Source of the DNA: Tatumella sp. JGM91 | GTDB lineage: Bacteria > Pseudomonadota > Gammaproteobacteria > Enterobacterales > Enterobacteriaceae | Assembly (NCBI RefSeq): GCF_018257575.1 | Contig: NZ_JAERJP010000025.1 | Location: forward strand, 1-43,803 | Reading direction: 5' to 3' | Length of the DNA stretch: 43,803 nucleotides | Part shown: piece after piece, positions 34,295 to 40,970 of the stretch | How the letters are laid out: every line of letters starts with the position of its first letter | How positions within the stretch are numbered: position 1 is the stretch's first letter | Notes under the pieces: generated by a model | Databases searched by the model: none | Seen by the model: the letters and a program-made list of their open reading frames with translations, nothing else | What the model was told of the DNA's origin: nothing | Position numbers and translations under genes: made by a program

Positions 34295-34585
34295 TCAGGA
34301 ATTAATCCATTTTTTGAATGAATTAGGACAGAAGTCGTTGGACTCCAAAGCGTCGAGTTCTGCTCTTATCTTCTTAGCTCGACGGTCGCGCATAGCCTTG
34401 GCTCTTTCAATGGCCTCAACTTCGGATAGCCTGAATTCACTTGGCGAAAATATCTGATCAAATCGACCCTTCCCAGAGTAGTCCCCTTTGAGCCTCACAT
34501 TTCCAGATGCCAACATCTGCCCACTGGCTACATAAACACCCTGCGTAAGGGCGTATTTCGTAATCCAAACTTTTATGGATTCCAT
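34295..34585 (-). CDS. Unknown charged phage protein
   Basis: 96 residues from MESIKVWITKYALTQGVYVA, with TTTGGAGAGGAAGA upstream (same as NinX). Basic helical region RAKAMRDRRAKKIRAELDAL near 60-85. Unknown family. First gene after the replication terminator. Confidence 0.65.
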   Translation of the reverse strand: MESIKVWITKYALTQGVYVASGQMLASGNVRLKGDYSGKGRFDQIFSPSEFRLSEVEAIERAKAMRDRRAKKIRAELDALESNDFCPNSFKKWINS

Positions 34586-34609
34586 ATCTTCCTCTCCAAA
34601 TTCAGGCAC

Positions 34610-34629
34610 AAAAAAACCGCATTAAGCGG
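34610..34629 (-). terminator. Terminator after the helicase gene
   Basis: CCGC, five bases, GCGG and seven U residues on the minus strand directly follow the helicase stop. It must be passed by PR antitermination for nin, Q and late genes. Confidence 0.75.
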
Positions 34630-34637
34630 CGGTGGGG

Positions 34638-35990
34638 TTAGCTTGCTTTCTGGCCTCGCCAGTTACTTACCGGCTTCGATTCCTGCTCGTTCTGCGTGAA
34701 TCGTTTCGCGGCTTCCTCCTGGTCGATTGTGACAAAGTGACCATTGCGCCATCCCATGTAAAACGTCTTCGGCTGACCTGACCGGTATTTACCGATAATG
34801 ATTTCAGCGATACCGCGCATGTTGCTGTGCTCGTCGTACACCTCGTCCCGGTACGGAAAGATAATCACGTCTGCGTCCTGCTCGATGGCTCCTGAGTCTT
34901 TCAGGTCTGCCATTGTCGGCCGCTTATCGACTCGCCCTTCCACGCCGCGGTTAAGCTGTGACAGGAGGATGACCGGCACTTTGTTTTTCAGGGAGAACTG
35001 CTTCAGCTTGCGGGTGATCTCCGCGATTGCCAGGTCGTGACGGTCAGCCTTTGGCTTTCGCATCAGGCCCAGGTAGTCGATGGCCACAAAGCTCAGTCCG
35101 TTGTCGGCGTTCAGTCGCTCTGCATGAGCGATAATTTCATCGACACTCAGCGTGCCTTCCAGGACGTAGTTGTCTTCGTTCTGAATCTGCGCCGCGGCAT
35201 TGGTCAGACGGGTGTACTGTTCGTCAATCATATCCAGCGGATTGCGTAGTGCGCCTACTGCGATATTCCCGCGGTCAGCCAGATGACGCTCAACAACCTG
35301 CATCTCGGACATTTCCATCGAGATAAAAAGACCTCTGCCCTTCTGCCGGCCGATATTGTTTGCGATGTGAATTGCGATCTCGGTCTTACCCATGCCCGGG
35401 CGACCGGCGATGATGATCAGGTCTGTCCGGTCAAAACCGCCGTACTCGTCATCCATCGGTCCGATACCGGTTTTCAGGTACAGCCCTGACTCGGCCCCGG
35501 CCATTCGCTCTTCCAGAACCAGCATGTAATCCGTCAGCATGTCACCGATACGCCGCGGAAGTTTGTCGTTAGTCTCGAACTGGATCTTTGACAGGCCGGA
35601 TGCTACCTCAGACAGCGTTTCGTTGATGTTGTTGGTATTGATGCTTCCCAGGGAGTTAAGCGCATCGGATAGCTGGCCTTTCGCTTTGCGAATCATCCAG
35701 CACTGCCGGACACGCTTAGCCCACGCTTTGATATTTGCGGCAGATGAGGCCAGCTTCGCCACTTCCAGAACCCGGTGAGAAGTGTCTTCCGGAACGCCGT
35801 TTTTAACGCTGAATACGTCCACAGGTTCGGCCTGGTCCAGCAATCGGACAATGGCCCGGTACATTTCCCGCAAGTGGAAATTCTCAAACGATTCGACCGG
35901 TAGCTTACCGGCGATGTCCCGGCAGTCGATGTGATCGCCTTTGACCATCATCGCAGCAACCAGTAATTCCTCAAACTCGATACTTTCCAT
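34638..35990 (-). CDS. DnaB-type replicative helicase (P22 gp12)
   Basis: 450 residues, DnaB-like: N-terminal helical domain, then RecA-type ATPase with Walker A AGRPGMGKTE (about residue 195), Walker B FVAIDYLGLM and the DnaB signature LSQLNRGVEGRVDKRP, ending FYMGWRNGHF. P22 gp12 (about 458) does the same, so the phage brings its own helicase instead of loading host DnaB via a P protein. Starts two bases after the initiator stop. Confidence 0.93.
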   Translation of the reverse strand: MESIEFEELLVAAMMVKGDHIDCRDIAGKLPVESFENFHLREMYRAIVRLLDQAEPVDVFSVKNGVPEDTSHRVLEVAKLASSAANIKAWAKRVRQCWMIRKAKGQLSDALNSLGSINTNNINETLSEVASGLSKIQFETNDKLPRRIGDMLTDYMLVLEERMAGAESGLYLKTGIGPMDDEYGGFDRTDLIIIAGRPGMGKTEIAIHIANNIGRQKGRGLFISMEMSEMQVVERHLADRGNIAVGALRNPLDMIDEQYTRLTNAAAQIQNEDNYVLEGTLSVDEIIAHAERLNADNGLSFVAIDYLGLMRKPKADRHDLAIAEITRKLKQFSLKNKVPVILLSQLNRGVEGRVDKRPTMADLKDSGAIEQDADVIIFPYRDEVYDEHSNMRGIAEIIIGKYRSGQPKTFYMGWRNGHFVTIDQEEAAKRFTQNEQESKPVSNWRGQKAS

Positions 35991-35991
35991 G

Positions 35992-36867
35992 TCAGGCCTC
36001 TGTCGTCAGGATGGAGTCGATCATCTTCTGGGTCAGTGCAGTTTCAATCCCGTATCTCTTCCCGGTAGGGTTGTTCCCGCAGGCCCAGTCAGTTGGCGTG
36101 TAACCGAAGTCGATATACCCGTTAATCATCGTGTCCACGTCCGCAGGTTCACAGCCAGACTGTTTGCAGTAAGCGACATGCGAAGAATACAGGCGGGTCA
36201 GTCCGGCCAGTGTGGTTTTGCTGATGACGGTAATTTTCGGTAGCCCGTACTTATCGGCTTTGCAGTTCCAGGTGCTCATGAAACGTTGGTGGTCGAATTG
36301 GATTTCGGAGTTTTTCTTCCGGCTGCGTTTTGGCTTTTCAGGTGTTGGTTCTGCCTGAACCGGAAAACTCCCCTCTGGGGATTTAGGGGTAGTTTCTTTT
36401 TTCTTTTGAATAGTTTCTTTTGTGTTTAGCTGACTTGGCTTATGGGTATTAGCTGACTTAGCTAATGTTTCATTAGCTGGTTTGGCTAATGTTTCGCTAT
36501 GTTGGCTAATGCCGGTATTCCAGTCAGAAACGACCTTGTTTACCCCGACTGCAATCCCTGTAGAAACAAGGATTCGCATCGCAATCATTTCGTTTTTTGC
36601 TTTACAGACATGCGTGTGATGAATGCCTGTCATCGCAGCGATCTGGGTATTGGTTATCCTGTCCAGCTTCTTGCCAAATCCGTATGTTTTCCTGATGATC
36701 GCAAGCACAACTTTTAGCTGCCGGGCAGTTAAATCGGCTGACATAACGGCTTCCAGTAGCTCGTTGGCGATGCGGGTATACCCATCATCGGTGTCGGCCA
36801 CTTTGCGCTCCAGTTCTTCGTTTACCGGCTCATTTTGAACCAGCGATAAATGTCTAACGGCGACCAT
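35992..36867 (-). CDS. O-type replication initiator (P22 gp18 position)
   Basis: 291 residues. Residues about 25-120 form a Rep_O winged-helix domain (YTRIANELLEAVMSADLTAR, QLKVVLAIIRKTYGFGKKLD, TGIHHTHVCKAKNEM). Middle (about 125-150) is encoded by iterons, giving repeated ETLAKxAN. The C-terminus (200-291) should contact the helicase. Paired with the gp12-type helicase downstream. ATG overlaps the small gene before it by 14 bases. Confidence 0.88.
   Translation of the reverse strand: MVAVRHLSLVQNEPVNEELERKVADTDDGYTRIANELLEAVMSADLTARQLKVVLAIIRKTYGFGKKLDRITNTQIAAMTGIHHTHVCKAKNEMIAMRILVSTGIAVGVNKVVSDWNTGISQHSETLAKPANETLAKSANTHKPSQLNTKETIQKKKETTPKSPEGSFPVQAEPTPEKPKRSRKKNSEIQFDHQRFMSTWNCKADKYGLPKITVISKTTLAGLTRLYSSHVAYCKQSGCEPADVDTMINGYIDFGYTPTDWACGNNPTGKRYGIETALTQKMIDSILTTEA
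36426..36511. other. Phage replication origin: iterons inside the initiator gene
   Basis: On the plus strand near-repeats begin at 36426, 36449 and 36473: TTAGCTGACTTGGCTTATG, TTAGCTGACTTAGCTAATG, TTAGCTGGTTTGGCTAATG, plus a partial fourth (TTGGCTAATG, about 36502). Spacing 23-24 bases. An iteron origin inside the O gene is the lambda arrangement. AT-rich DNA (36380-36425) lies beside it. Confidence 0.8.
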
Positions 36868-37012
36868 TATTCACCCCCGCTTTAGCCAGTCGATACTCAC
36901 CAATCAGTCGGGCAGCAAAGGCCCGATTTTTAACTGCAACATCGACCAGACTGACCGGTCTTTCCGGGTGAAATTCTGGTGCCTTACCCTGGATTTTCTT
37001 CGTGTTTTTCAT
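36854..37012 (-). CDS. Small basic protein between cII and the initiator
   Basis: 52 residues, MKNTKKIQGKAPEFHPERPV then SLVDVAVKNRAFAARLIGEY and a basic end. Many lambdoid phages have a small basic gene here. Overlaps the initiator by 14 bases. Function unknown. Confidence 0.65.
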   Translation of the reverse strand: MKNTKKIQGKAPEFHPERPVSLVDVAVKNRAFAARLIGEYRLAKAGVNNGRR

Positions 37013-37013
37013 G

Positions 37014-37088
37014 TATAATTACCCCTGTTGATTGATACAGTAATTAGCAATTAGGCCTCAAAGAATTCGCCGTTCTTTGGGGTCTTTT
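37014..37088 (+). ncRNA. OOP-like antisense RNA opposite cII
   Basis: A plus-strand TATAAT (37014-37019) lies just after cII in the PR transcript order, and a strong terminator follows at 37056-37088: CCTCAAAGAA and TTCTTTGGGG arms, then TCTTTT. The predicted RNA (about 37026-37088, roughly 60 bases) overlaps the 3' end of cII, just like lambda OOP (77 bases), which lowers cII mRNA. The -35 is poor. The terminator is convincing; the promoter less so. Confidence 0.65.
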
Positions 37089-37329
37089 CATTTGTGAGCA
37101 ATACCCGCAGACGCTGGGCCAGATCGTTAATCTGTTCGTCATCCACGCCCCACTCCAGCACCGCAAGTAGCAGTGACATCTTCGGAATGAAATTAGCCTT
37201 CCAGCGCGACACCTGAGACTTATCGACGCCAACAGCTTTCGCTACATTGGTCAGACCGACTAATGCGATTTTATTCAGCAATTTGCTTTCAATTGCGCGA
37301 GCGTTGTTGCGTGTAGTTGCTGTTTCCAT
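37051..37329 (-). CDS. CII-type activator (P22 C1)
   Basis: 92 residues with the CII core ALVGLTNVAKAVGVDKSQVS (helix-turn-helix) and WKANFIPKMSLLLAVLEWGV, as in lambda CII and P22 C1. It drives lysogenic establishment promoters. Preceded by ACAAGGA. Its 3' end carries the OOP-type terminator on the other strand. Confidence 0.9.
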   Translation of the reverse strand: METATTRNNARAIESKLLNKIALVGLTNVAKAVGVDKSQVSRWKANFIPKMSLLLAVLEWGVDDEQINDLAQRLRVLLTNEKTPKNGEFFEA

Positions 37330-37394
37330 TGCTTAATATCCTTGTGTGTGTAGTTGAGTGATCAGCAGGTGCTGTCACGTTAAAGTGTTTTTTT

Positions 37395-37461
37395 TGTGCA
37401 CCATTGACAGTCATCCACTGACCACGCCGGGCACCCGACCATATCCCGGGCCGTTCGGTAC
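37395..37461 (-). promoter_or_regulatory. putR-like antitermination site
   Basis: In the PR transcript, about 270-330 bases from the predicted start and just after cro, the blocks CGAACGGC (37450-37457), TCGGGTGCCCGGCG (37425-37438) and CAATGGTGCAC (37396-37406) occur in order. The same blocks occur in the PL transcript at 39923-39989. In HK022 putR lies after cro and putL at the PL start, so the positions match. Confidence 0.6.
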
Positions 37462-37485
37462 TAAAAGTACATTTTAAAGGCGTAC

Positions 37486-37707
37486 TTATGCCGCCTTTCC
37501 GATGCGTTTGATCAGTGCTGCTGAGAACCGGCCGCCAGATGCTCGGGAGATTCGTTTCGCGTAATCAGTTTCATCAGAAAACTCAGTGCGCGGTAATCCC
37601 CCTTTCTCCAGCCATTTGTAGATAGCTTTTGGAGTTAGGCCACAAACCTCAGCCACAACTGAAACGCGAACGGACTTGATAACGTCTCCAAACGTAATGT
37701 CGCTCAT
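37486..37707 (-). CDS. cro: Cro-type repressor
   Basis: 73 residues, MSDITFGDVIKSVRVSVVAE, helix-turn-helix VCGLTPKAIYKWLEKGGLPR, basic C-terminus. It is divergent from cI with PR/OR between. AGGAG lies before the ATG. Not close to P22 Cro; it seems to belong to another Cro lineage. Role as lytic switch follows from position. Confidence 0.82.
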   Translation of the reverse strand: MSDITFGDVIKSVRVSVVAEVCGLTPKAIYKWLEKGGLPRTEFSDETDYAKRISRASGGRFSAALIKRIGKAA

Positions 37708-37721
37708 GTAAATCTCCTGTG

Positions 37722-37776
37722 GTGAACTTTAAGTACATTTTATGATGGAACTGAAAGTACAGTCAAGTGATAATAT
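37722..37776. promoter_or_regulatory. OR region with PR and PRM
   Basis: OR1 GTGAACTTTAAGTACAT (37722-37738) and OR2 TGGAACTGAAAGTACAG (37746-37762) are 17-bp imperfect palindromes. PR (minus) has -35 TTGACT (37761-37766) and -10 TAAAAT (37737-37742), each overlapped by an operator. PRM (plus) has -10 TAATAT (37771-37776), so transcription would start around 37783, three or four bases before the cI ATG at 37787. An OL copy GTGAACTTATAGTACAT at 39892 confirms the motif. Confidence 0.75.
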
Positions 37777-37786
37777 AATTGAACTC

Positions 37787-38494
37787 ATGGTTCAGGAAAA
37801 AGAGCGTGAATCATTCTCGCAAAGGCTTGCGCTGGCCTGCGATAAAGCGGGAATGGCAGTACATGGAAGGCAGGCTGAAATTGCCAGCAGGCTTAAGGTT
37901 ACTCCAAAGGCAGTAAGCAAGTGGTTCAACGGCGAGTCAGTACCTCGTCGTGACGCCATGGATAAATTAGCCAGATTGCTAGGAACTACCCCAGCTTACC
38001 TTAACGGTTATTCTTCTGATGACAGCATCTTGAGAGAGCATATGCGTAAGAATTTAGATTTTTACCGCGTTGATGTTTTAGATGTTCAAGCCAGTGCCGG
38101 ACCCGGAACCTATGTAGCCAATGAGTTTGTCGAGAAGATAAGAGCCATCGAGTACACCACAGAGCAAGCCCGTAGCCTATTCAATGGACGATCACAGGAT
38201 ATCGTTAAGGTAATCACAGTTCGCGGCGACAGCATGGAAGGTACTATCAATCCAGGTGATGAAATATTCGTTGATGTTTCTGTTAACTGCTTTGACGGTG
38301 ATGGCGTATATGTATTCGTCTACGGACGCACCCTCCATGTCAAGCGCCTACAAATGCAGAAAGATAAGCTGGCAGTCATATCAGACAATGATCGCTACGA
38401 ACGCTGGTGCATAGAGCAGCATGAAGAGGAAAACCTCCATGTGATGGCTAAGGTGCTATTACGCCAGTCGATTGATTACAAGCGTTTCAGCTAG
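37787..38494 (+). CDS. cI: CI-type prophage repressor
   Basis: 235 residues from MVQEKERESFSQRLALACDK. Helix-turn-helix HGRQAEIASRLKVTPKAVSK then the AG cleavage pair in VQASAGPG and S24 protease with GDSMEG (Ser) and LHVKRLQ (Lys). It keeps the lysogen and is cleaved on SOS induction. I choose 37787 because a PRM -10 at 37771 would make a near-leaderless mRNA, as for lambda cI, and because OR2 covers the alternative start codons at 37742/37745. A relic of another repressor end follows directly. Confidence 0.88.
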   Translation: MVQEKERESFSQRLALACDKAGMAVHGRQAEIASRLKVTPKAVSKWFNGESVPRRDAMDKLARLLGTTPAYLNGYSSDDSILREHMRKNLDFYRVDVLDVQASAGPGTYVANEFVEKIRAIEYTTEQARSLFNGRSQDIVKVITVRGDSMEGTINPGDEIFVDVSVNCFDGDGVYVFVYGRTLHVKRLQMQKDKLAVISDNDRYERWCIEQHEEENLHVMAKVLLRQSIDYKRFS

Positions 38495-38526
38495 GCGTAG
38501 CCGTTGAGGCCAAGATGCGGTTTAAG
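38494..38526 (+). pseudogene. Relic of another repressor C-terminus
   Basis: Immediately at the cI stop, in a different frame, the DNA reads GVAVEAKMRFK, matching the end GVAVEARMRFL of the S24 repressor at 4949. So an earlier repressor gene was replaced by the present cI through a crossover near its 3' end. The open frame runs on to 38590 without meaning. Confidence 0.6.
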
Positions 38527-38625
38527 TGGTTCCTATTTAGGCAATTGCCAAAGAATACGCACAGTGCGAATCCAGCAAAGATTGGATAGCTTCTAAATTT
38601 CCCAGGGATGTTAGAGAGCATTCAA

Positions 38626-39393
38626 ATGGCACAGACTTTTCAATTATCTCTCATCGCGAGAGAAGTGGATGGCGAAGTAGTTCACCTTCGAACTAAAGAT
38701 GGTTACATCAACGCCACAGCAATGTGTAAATCGGCAGGAAAGTTTTTAGCTGACTATACTCGACTCAAAACAACACAAGACTTTCTTGAGGCTTTATCTG
38801 CCGATATGGGAATTCCCATATCGGAGTTAATTCAGACATTTAAAGGTGGAAGAACAGATAATCAAGGTACTTGGGTTCACCCAGATATCGCTATCAACTT
38901 AGCTCAGTGGTTGTCTCCTAAATTTGCTGTTCAGGTGTCCAGATGGGTCAGGGAGTGGATGTCTGGGGAAAGAGTCCCAGCCGAATTACCTATACATTTG
39001 AAGCGATACATGGCCAATAGGTCGAAAGTCCCTCACACACACTTTTCCATGTTAAATGAACTAACATTCAACTTAGTAGCTCCTCTTGAGCAAGCTGGGT
39101 ATTCACTTCCAGATGATATGGTCCCGGATATATCAGAAGGTCGGATTTTCAGTAAGTGGTTAAGAGAAAATCGCGGGGTCGAGCCTAAAACATTCCCTAC
39201 TTACGAGCATGAGTATCCTGATGGAAGAAGATTTCCTGTAAGGCTTTACCCGAACGAGTATCTTTCAGACTTTAAGATTCACTTCAATGAAATCTGGTTA
39301 CCACTTCATGCTCCAAAGTATTTTTCGGCTAGAGACGCAAGGGCTTTAGAGTTAATTGAGACAATAATGCTTCCTGACCTAGAAGTAGATTAA
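38626..39393 (+). CDS. KilA-N protein in the rex position (BstA-like candidate)
   Basis: 255 residues from MAQTFQLSLIAREVDGEVVH. Residues 10-110 are a KilA-N domain (TKDGYINATAMCKSAGKFLA, WVHPDIAINLAQWLSPKFAV); the rest is a distinct conserved-looking domain (FPTYEHEYPDGRRFPVRLYP, FKIHFNEIWLPLHAPKYF). It follows cI on the same strand and so is likely made in the lysogen. The phage-defence protein BstA of P22-like BTP1 also has an N-terminal KilA-N domain and lies behind the repressor. Homology of the C-terminal part to BstA was not established. GGCAATTGCC and CGCAC-A-GTGCG repeats lie upstream (38540-38568). Confidence 0.75.
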   Translation: MAQTFQLSLIAREVDGEVVHLRTKDGYINATAMCKSAGKFLADYTRLKTTQDFLEALSADMGIPISELIQTFKGGRTDNQGTWVHPDIAINLAQWLSPKFAVQVSRWVREWMSGERVPAELPIHLKRYMANRSKVPHTHFSMLNELTFNLVAPLEQAGYSLPDDMVPDISEGRIFSKWLRENRGVEPKTFPTYEHEYPDGRRFPVRLYPNEYLSDFKIHFNEIWLPLHAPKYFSARDARALELIETIMLPDLEVD

Positions 39394-39404
39394 ATTAATC
39401 AAAT

Positions 39405-39427
39405 CCGGCCACCGCGCCGGGTTTTTT
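39405..39427 (+). terminator. Terminator 1 after the KilA-N gene
   Basis: CCGGC, six bases, GCCGG and a six-U tract 12 bases after the KilA-N stop. First of four in a row. Confidence 0.85.
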
Positions 39428-39527
39428 GTGCCCGTAACTATTGAGCATTGCCTGATTATGATGCAGGTGATAAGTTAACCACCATCAGTTCTGAAGAAAG
39501 CTGAGACAGCATTCCCCACTATATATC

Positions 39528-39555
39528 CCCGCCTACGAACAGGCGGGATTTTTTT
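39528..39555 (+). terminator. Terminator 2 of the array
   Basis: CCCGCCT, six bases, AGGCGGG, A and seven U residues. No gene ends here; the 100 bases upstream hold no coding region. Confidence 0.85.
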
Positions 39556-39569
39556 ATTTAATCAATTAA

Positions 39570-39678
39570 TTGACAATAACTTACAATTTAGGGATTATCT
39601 AACTCAGGCGAGGCTATAGCCCGTCAGATAATAAAATAATTTTGTGCCATTGATACCCAAGTCGCTTGGGTTTTTTTT
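39570..39678 (+). ncRNA. Candidate small RNA between terminators
   Basis: TTGACA (39570-39575), a 17-base spacer and GATTAT (39593-39598) form a promoter; terminator 3 (CCCAAG/CTTGGG, eight U, 39656-39678) ends it, giving about 74 bases from about 39605. The DNA also has ATTATCT/AGATAAT arms (39594-39600, 39626-39632) enclosing the palindrome GGCTATAGCC. No coding frame. Target unknown. Confidence 0.5.
39656..39678 (+). terminator. Terminator 3 of the array
   Basis: CCCAAG, three bases, CTTGGG, then eight U residues. It ends the candidate small RNA. Confidence 0.85.
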
Positions 39679-39767
39679 CGTCTGTCCACCCCTCCTTCCC
39701 GATTATCTCAGCCTTACACTATCGATAACCCCATTCAAAACCGTAACCAGACCGAAGCTCCGACACT

Positions 39768-39797
39768 ATCCCACCCTGCTCTGTGCGGGATTTTTTT
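39768..39797 (+). terminator. Terminator 4 of the array
   Basis: ATCCC..GGGAT stem with a bulged inner AC/GT pair, followed by seven U and CGTCTA, a tail like that of terminator 3 (CGTCTG). It lies just before OL/PL and blocks read-through into the PL operon. Confidence 0.7.
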
Positions 39798-39867
39798 CGT
39801 CTAAATAAAAATAAATTACCTTAAAGTTCATAAACTTATAAATAAATGAACTAAATACACTGCAAGT

Positions 39868-39908
39868 ATGTACTTTTGGTACTTTACTAATGTGAACTTA
39901 TAGTACAT
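39868..39908 (+). promoter_or_regulatory. OL region with PL
   Basis: OL1 GTGAACTTATAGTACAT (39892-39908) matches OR1 in 15 of 17 bases. A second, weaker site ATGTACTTTTGGTACTT is at 39868-39884, and AAGTTCATAAACTT at 39824-39837 may be a third. PL: -35 TTGGTA (39876-39881), 17 bases, -10 TATAGT (39899-39904), predicted start near 39911. Confidence 0.72.
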
Positions 39909-39911
39909 TAT

Positions 39912-39990
39912 ATTCCCACAGACGAACGGCACGTCTCTAAACCATGTGTCGGGTGCTCGGCGGGTTCATGAAGAACGGCAATGATGCACA
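39912..39990 (+). promoter_or_regulatory. putL-like antitermination site
   Basis: Directly at the PL start: a hairpin AGACG-AACGGCA-CGTCT (39920-39936), then TCGGGTGCTCGGCG (39949-39962) and CAATGATGCAC (39979-39989), the same ordered blocks as after cro. No N gene is seen between PL and SieB. In HK022 such RNA modifies RNA polymerase directly. Confidence 0.6.
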
Positions 39991-40193
39991 TAACCAAAAA
40001 TTTCTTTCGGGTACCAGATACCACGAAAGAGATTTATTCAGCCGGCCACCGCACCAAGAGTGACCGGGTAACATGCACCGGCCGTCAGAAGGTCAGAGGC
40101 CGGTCTATTCCTTTAGTGTGAGGTGATCCGGTAATTCCGAATAGTTGGATGAGATCTCATAGCGGATTTTTTGTCTGGGTTACTACGAGAGGT

Positions 40194-40721
40194 TCACTCA
40201 TTAAAGTAACCTGCATACCTGATATAACATTCTTTAATATACTCACTTTTGATGAAAAAACAGTCAGTTCCATCCTCCCAAGGATTAGGGTGCCAGTGTT
40301 CAATTAAGCCTTTTTTTACCAAGCTAACTCCTTCTGGATGGCCGCGTTTTAACACTATATATCGCTCTCCAATATCGATAGCCATCGCAATAACTCCAAT
40401 TTCTTCATCAGTGAAAGAATTGAAGAGCACCTCTATTTCTTTGGCTTTATTTCTTTCAGTTATACCTTTAGATATTTTCTTGAATACTTTGCCTAACTTG
40501 GCCTTTAATGCACCAAAAGAGAAGGAAATGAAGTGAGATATCAGAAATCCTGCGGCAAACATCCCAGGGTAGAATGCTAAAGAAGGCATTGGATGGTCTT
40601 TGAATGAATCCTGAGACACAAAAGTGACTAAGGCCAAGAATAATACGATCGCAAACATTATTTTTACCGTTGACTCTTTCCCAAGCAAATTGGAGAGCCA
40701 CGCAGGAATAAAATCGGGCAT
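40194..40721 (-). CDS. SieB-type superinfection exclusion protein
   Basis: 175 residues from MPDFIPAWLSNLLGKESTVK. Two membrane helices (about 20-40 and 48-70), then a basic and a helical cytoplasmic part with FTDEEIGVIAMAIDIGERYI and GVSLVKKGLIEHW, fitting the SieB architecture. It lies opposite the PL transcript in the lambda/P22 sieB place. SieB aborts infection by other phages by blocking macromolecular synthesis; P22 protects itself with Esc, a shorter product from an internal start, and an internal Met (MFAAGFLISH, about residue 53) could allow the same here. Confidence 0.75.
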   Translation of the reverse strand: MPDFIPAWLSNLLGKESTVKIMFAIVLFLALVTFVSQDSFKDHPMPSLAFYPGMFAAGFLISHFISFSFGALKAKLGKVFKKISKGITERNKAKEIEVLFNSFTDEEIGVIAMAIDIGERYIVLKRGHPEGVSLVKKGLIEHWHPNPWEDGTDCFFIKSEYIKECYIRYAGYFNE

Positions 40722-40833
40722 CAAAAAATACTCAACACTGTAGGGGTGCTCAGATATTACACCAGAACTTGCTGTAGGGGTACGGCGGGCACGGGAGCCT
40801 GTCCCGGTAAAAACAGGCACTAATTCAACAACA

Positions 40834-40854
40834 GGTCGCTAATGCGGCCTTTTT
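40834..40854 (+). terminator. Terminator in the PL operon (1)
   Basis: GGTCGC, four bases, GCGGCC and five U on the plus strand, about 920 bases into the PL transcript. The early operon cannot pass it without antitermination. Confidence 0.7.
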
Positions 40855-40970
40855 ATTGCCATGAATAGATACCAATAGCTACCCAACCCTTGCGGTACAG
40901 GGGGTAAGCGGTATTTATGAATAACTTTTTGAATAGATAAAGTCGCGGTGCGGCTTAATGAGAGGTTGAT

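Noticed and set aside
39944-40063. 39-residue plus-strand frame starting MCRVLGGFMKNG, possible N gene
   Set aside because: Not arginine-rich, no ribosome site, and it overlaps the conserved put-like blocks whose conservation is not codon-patterned.
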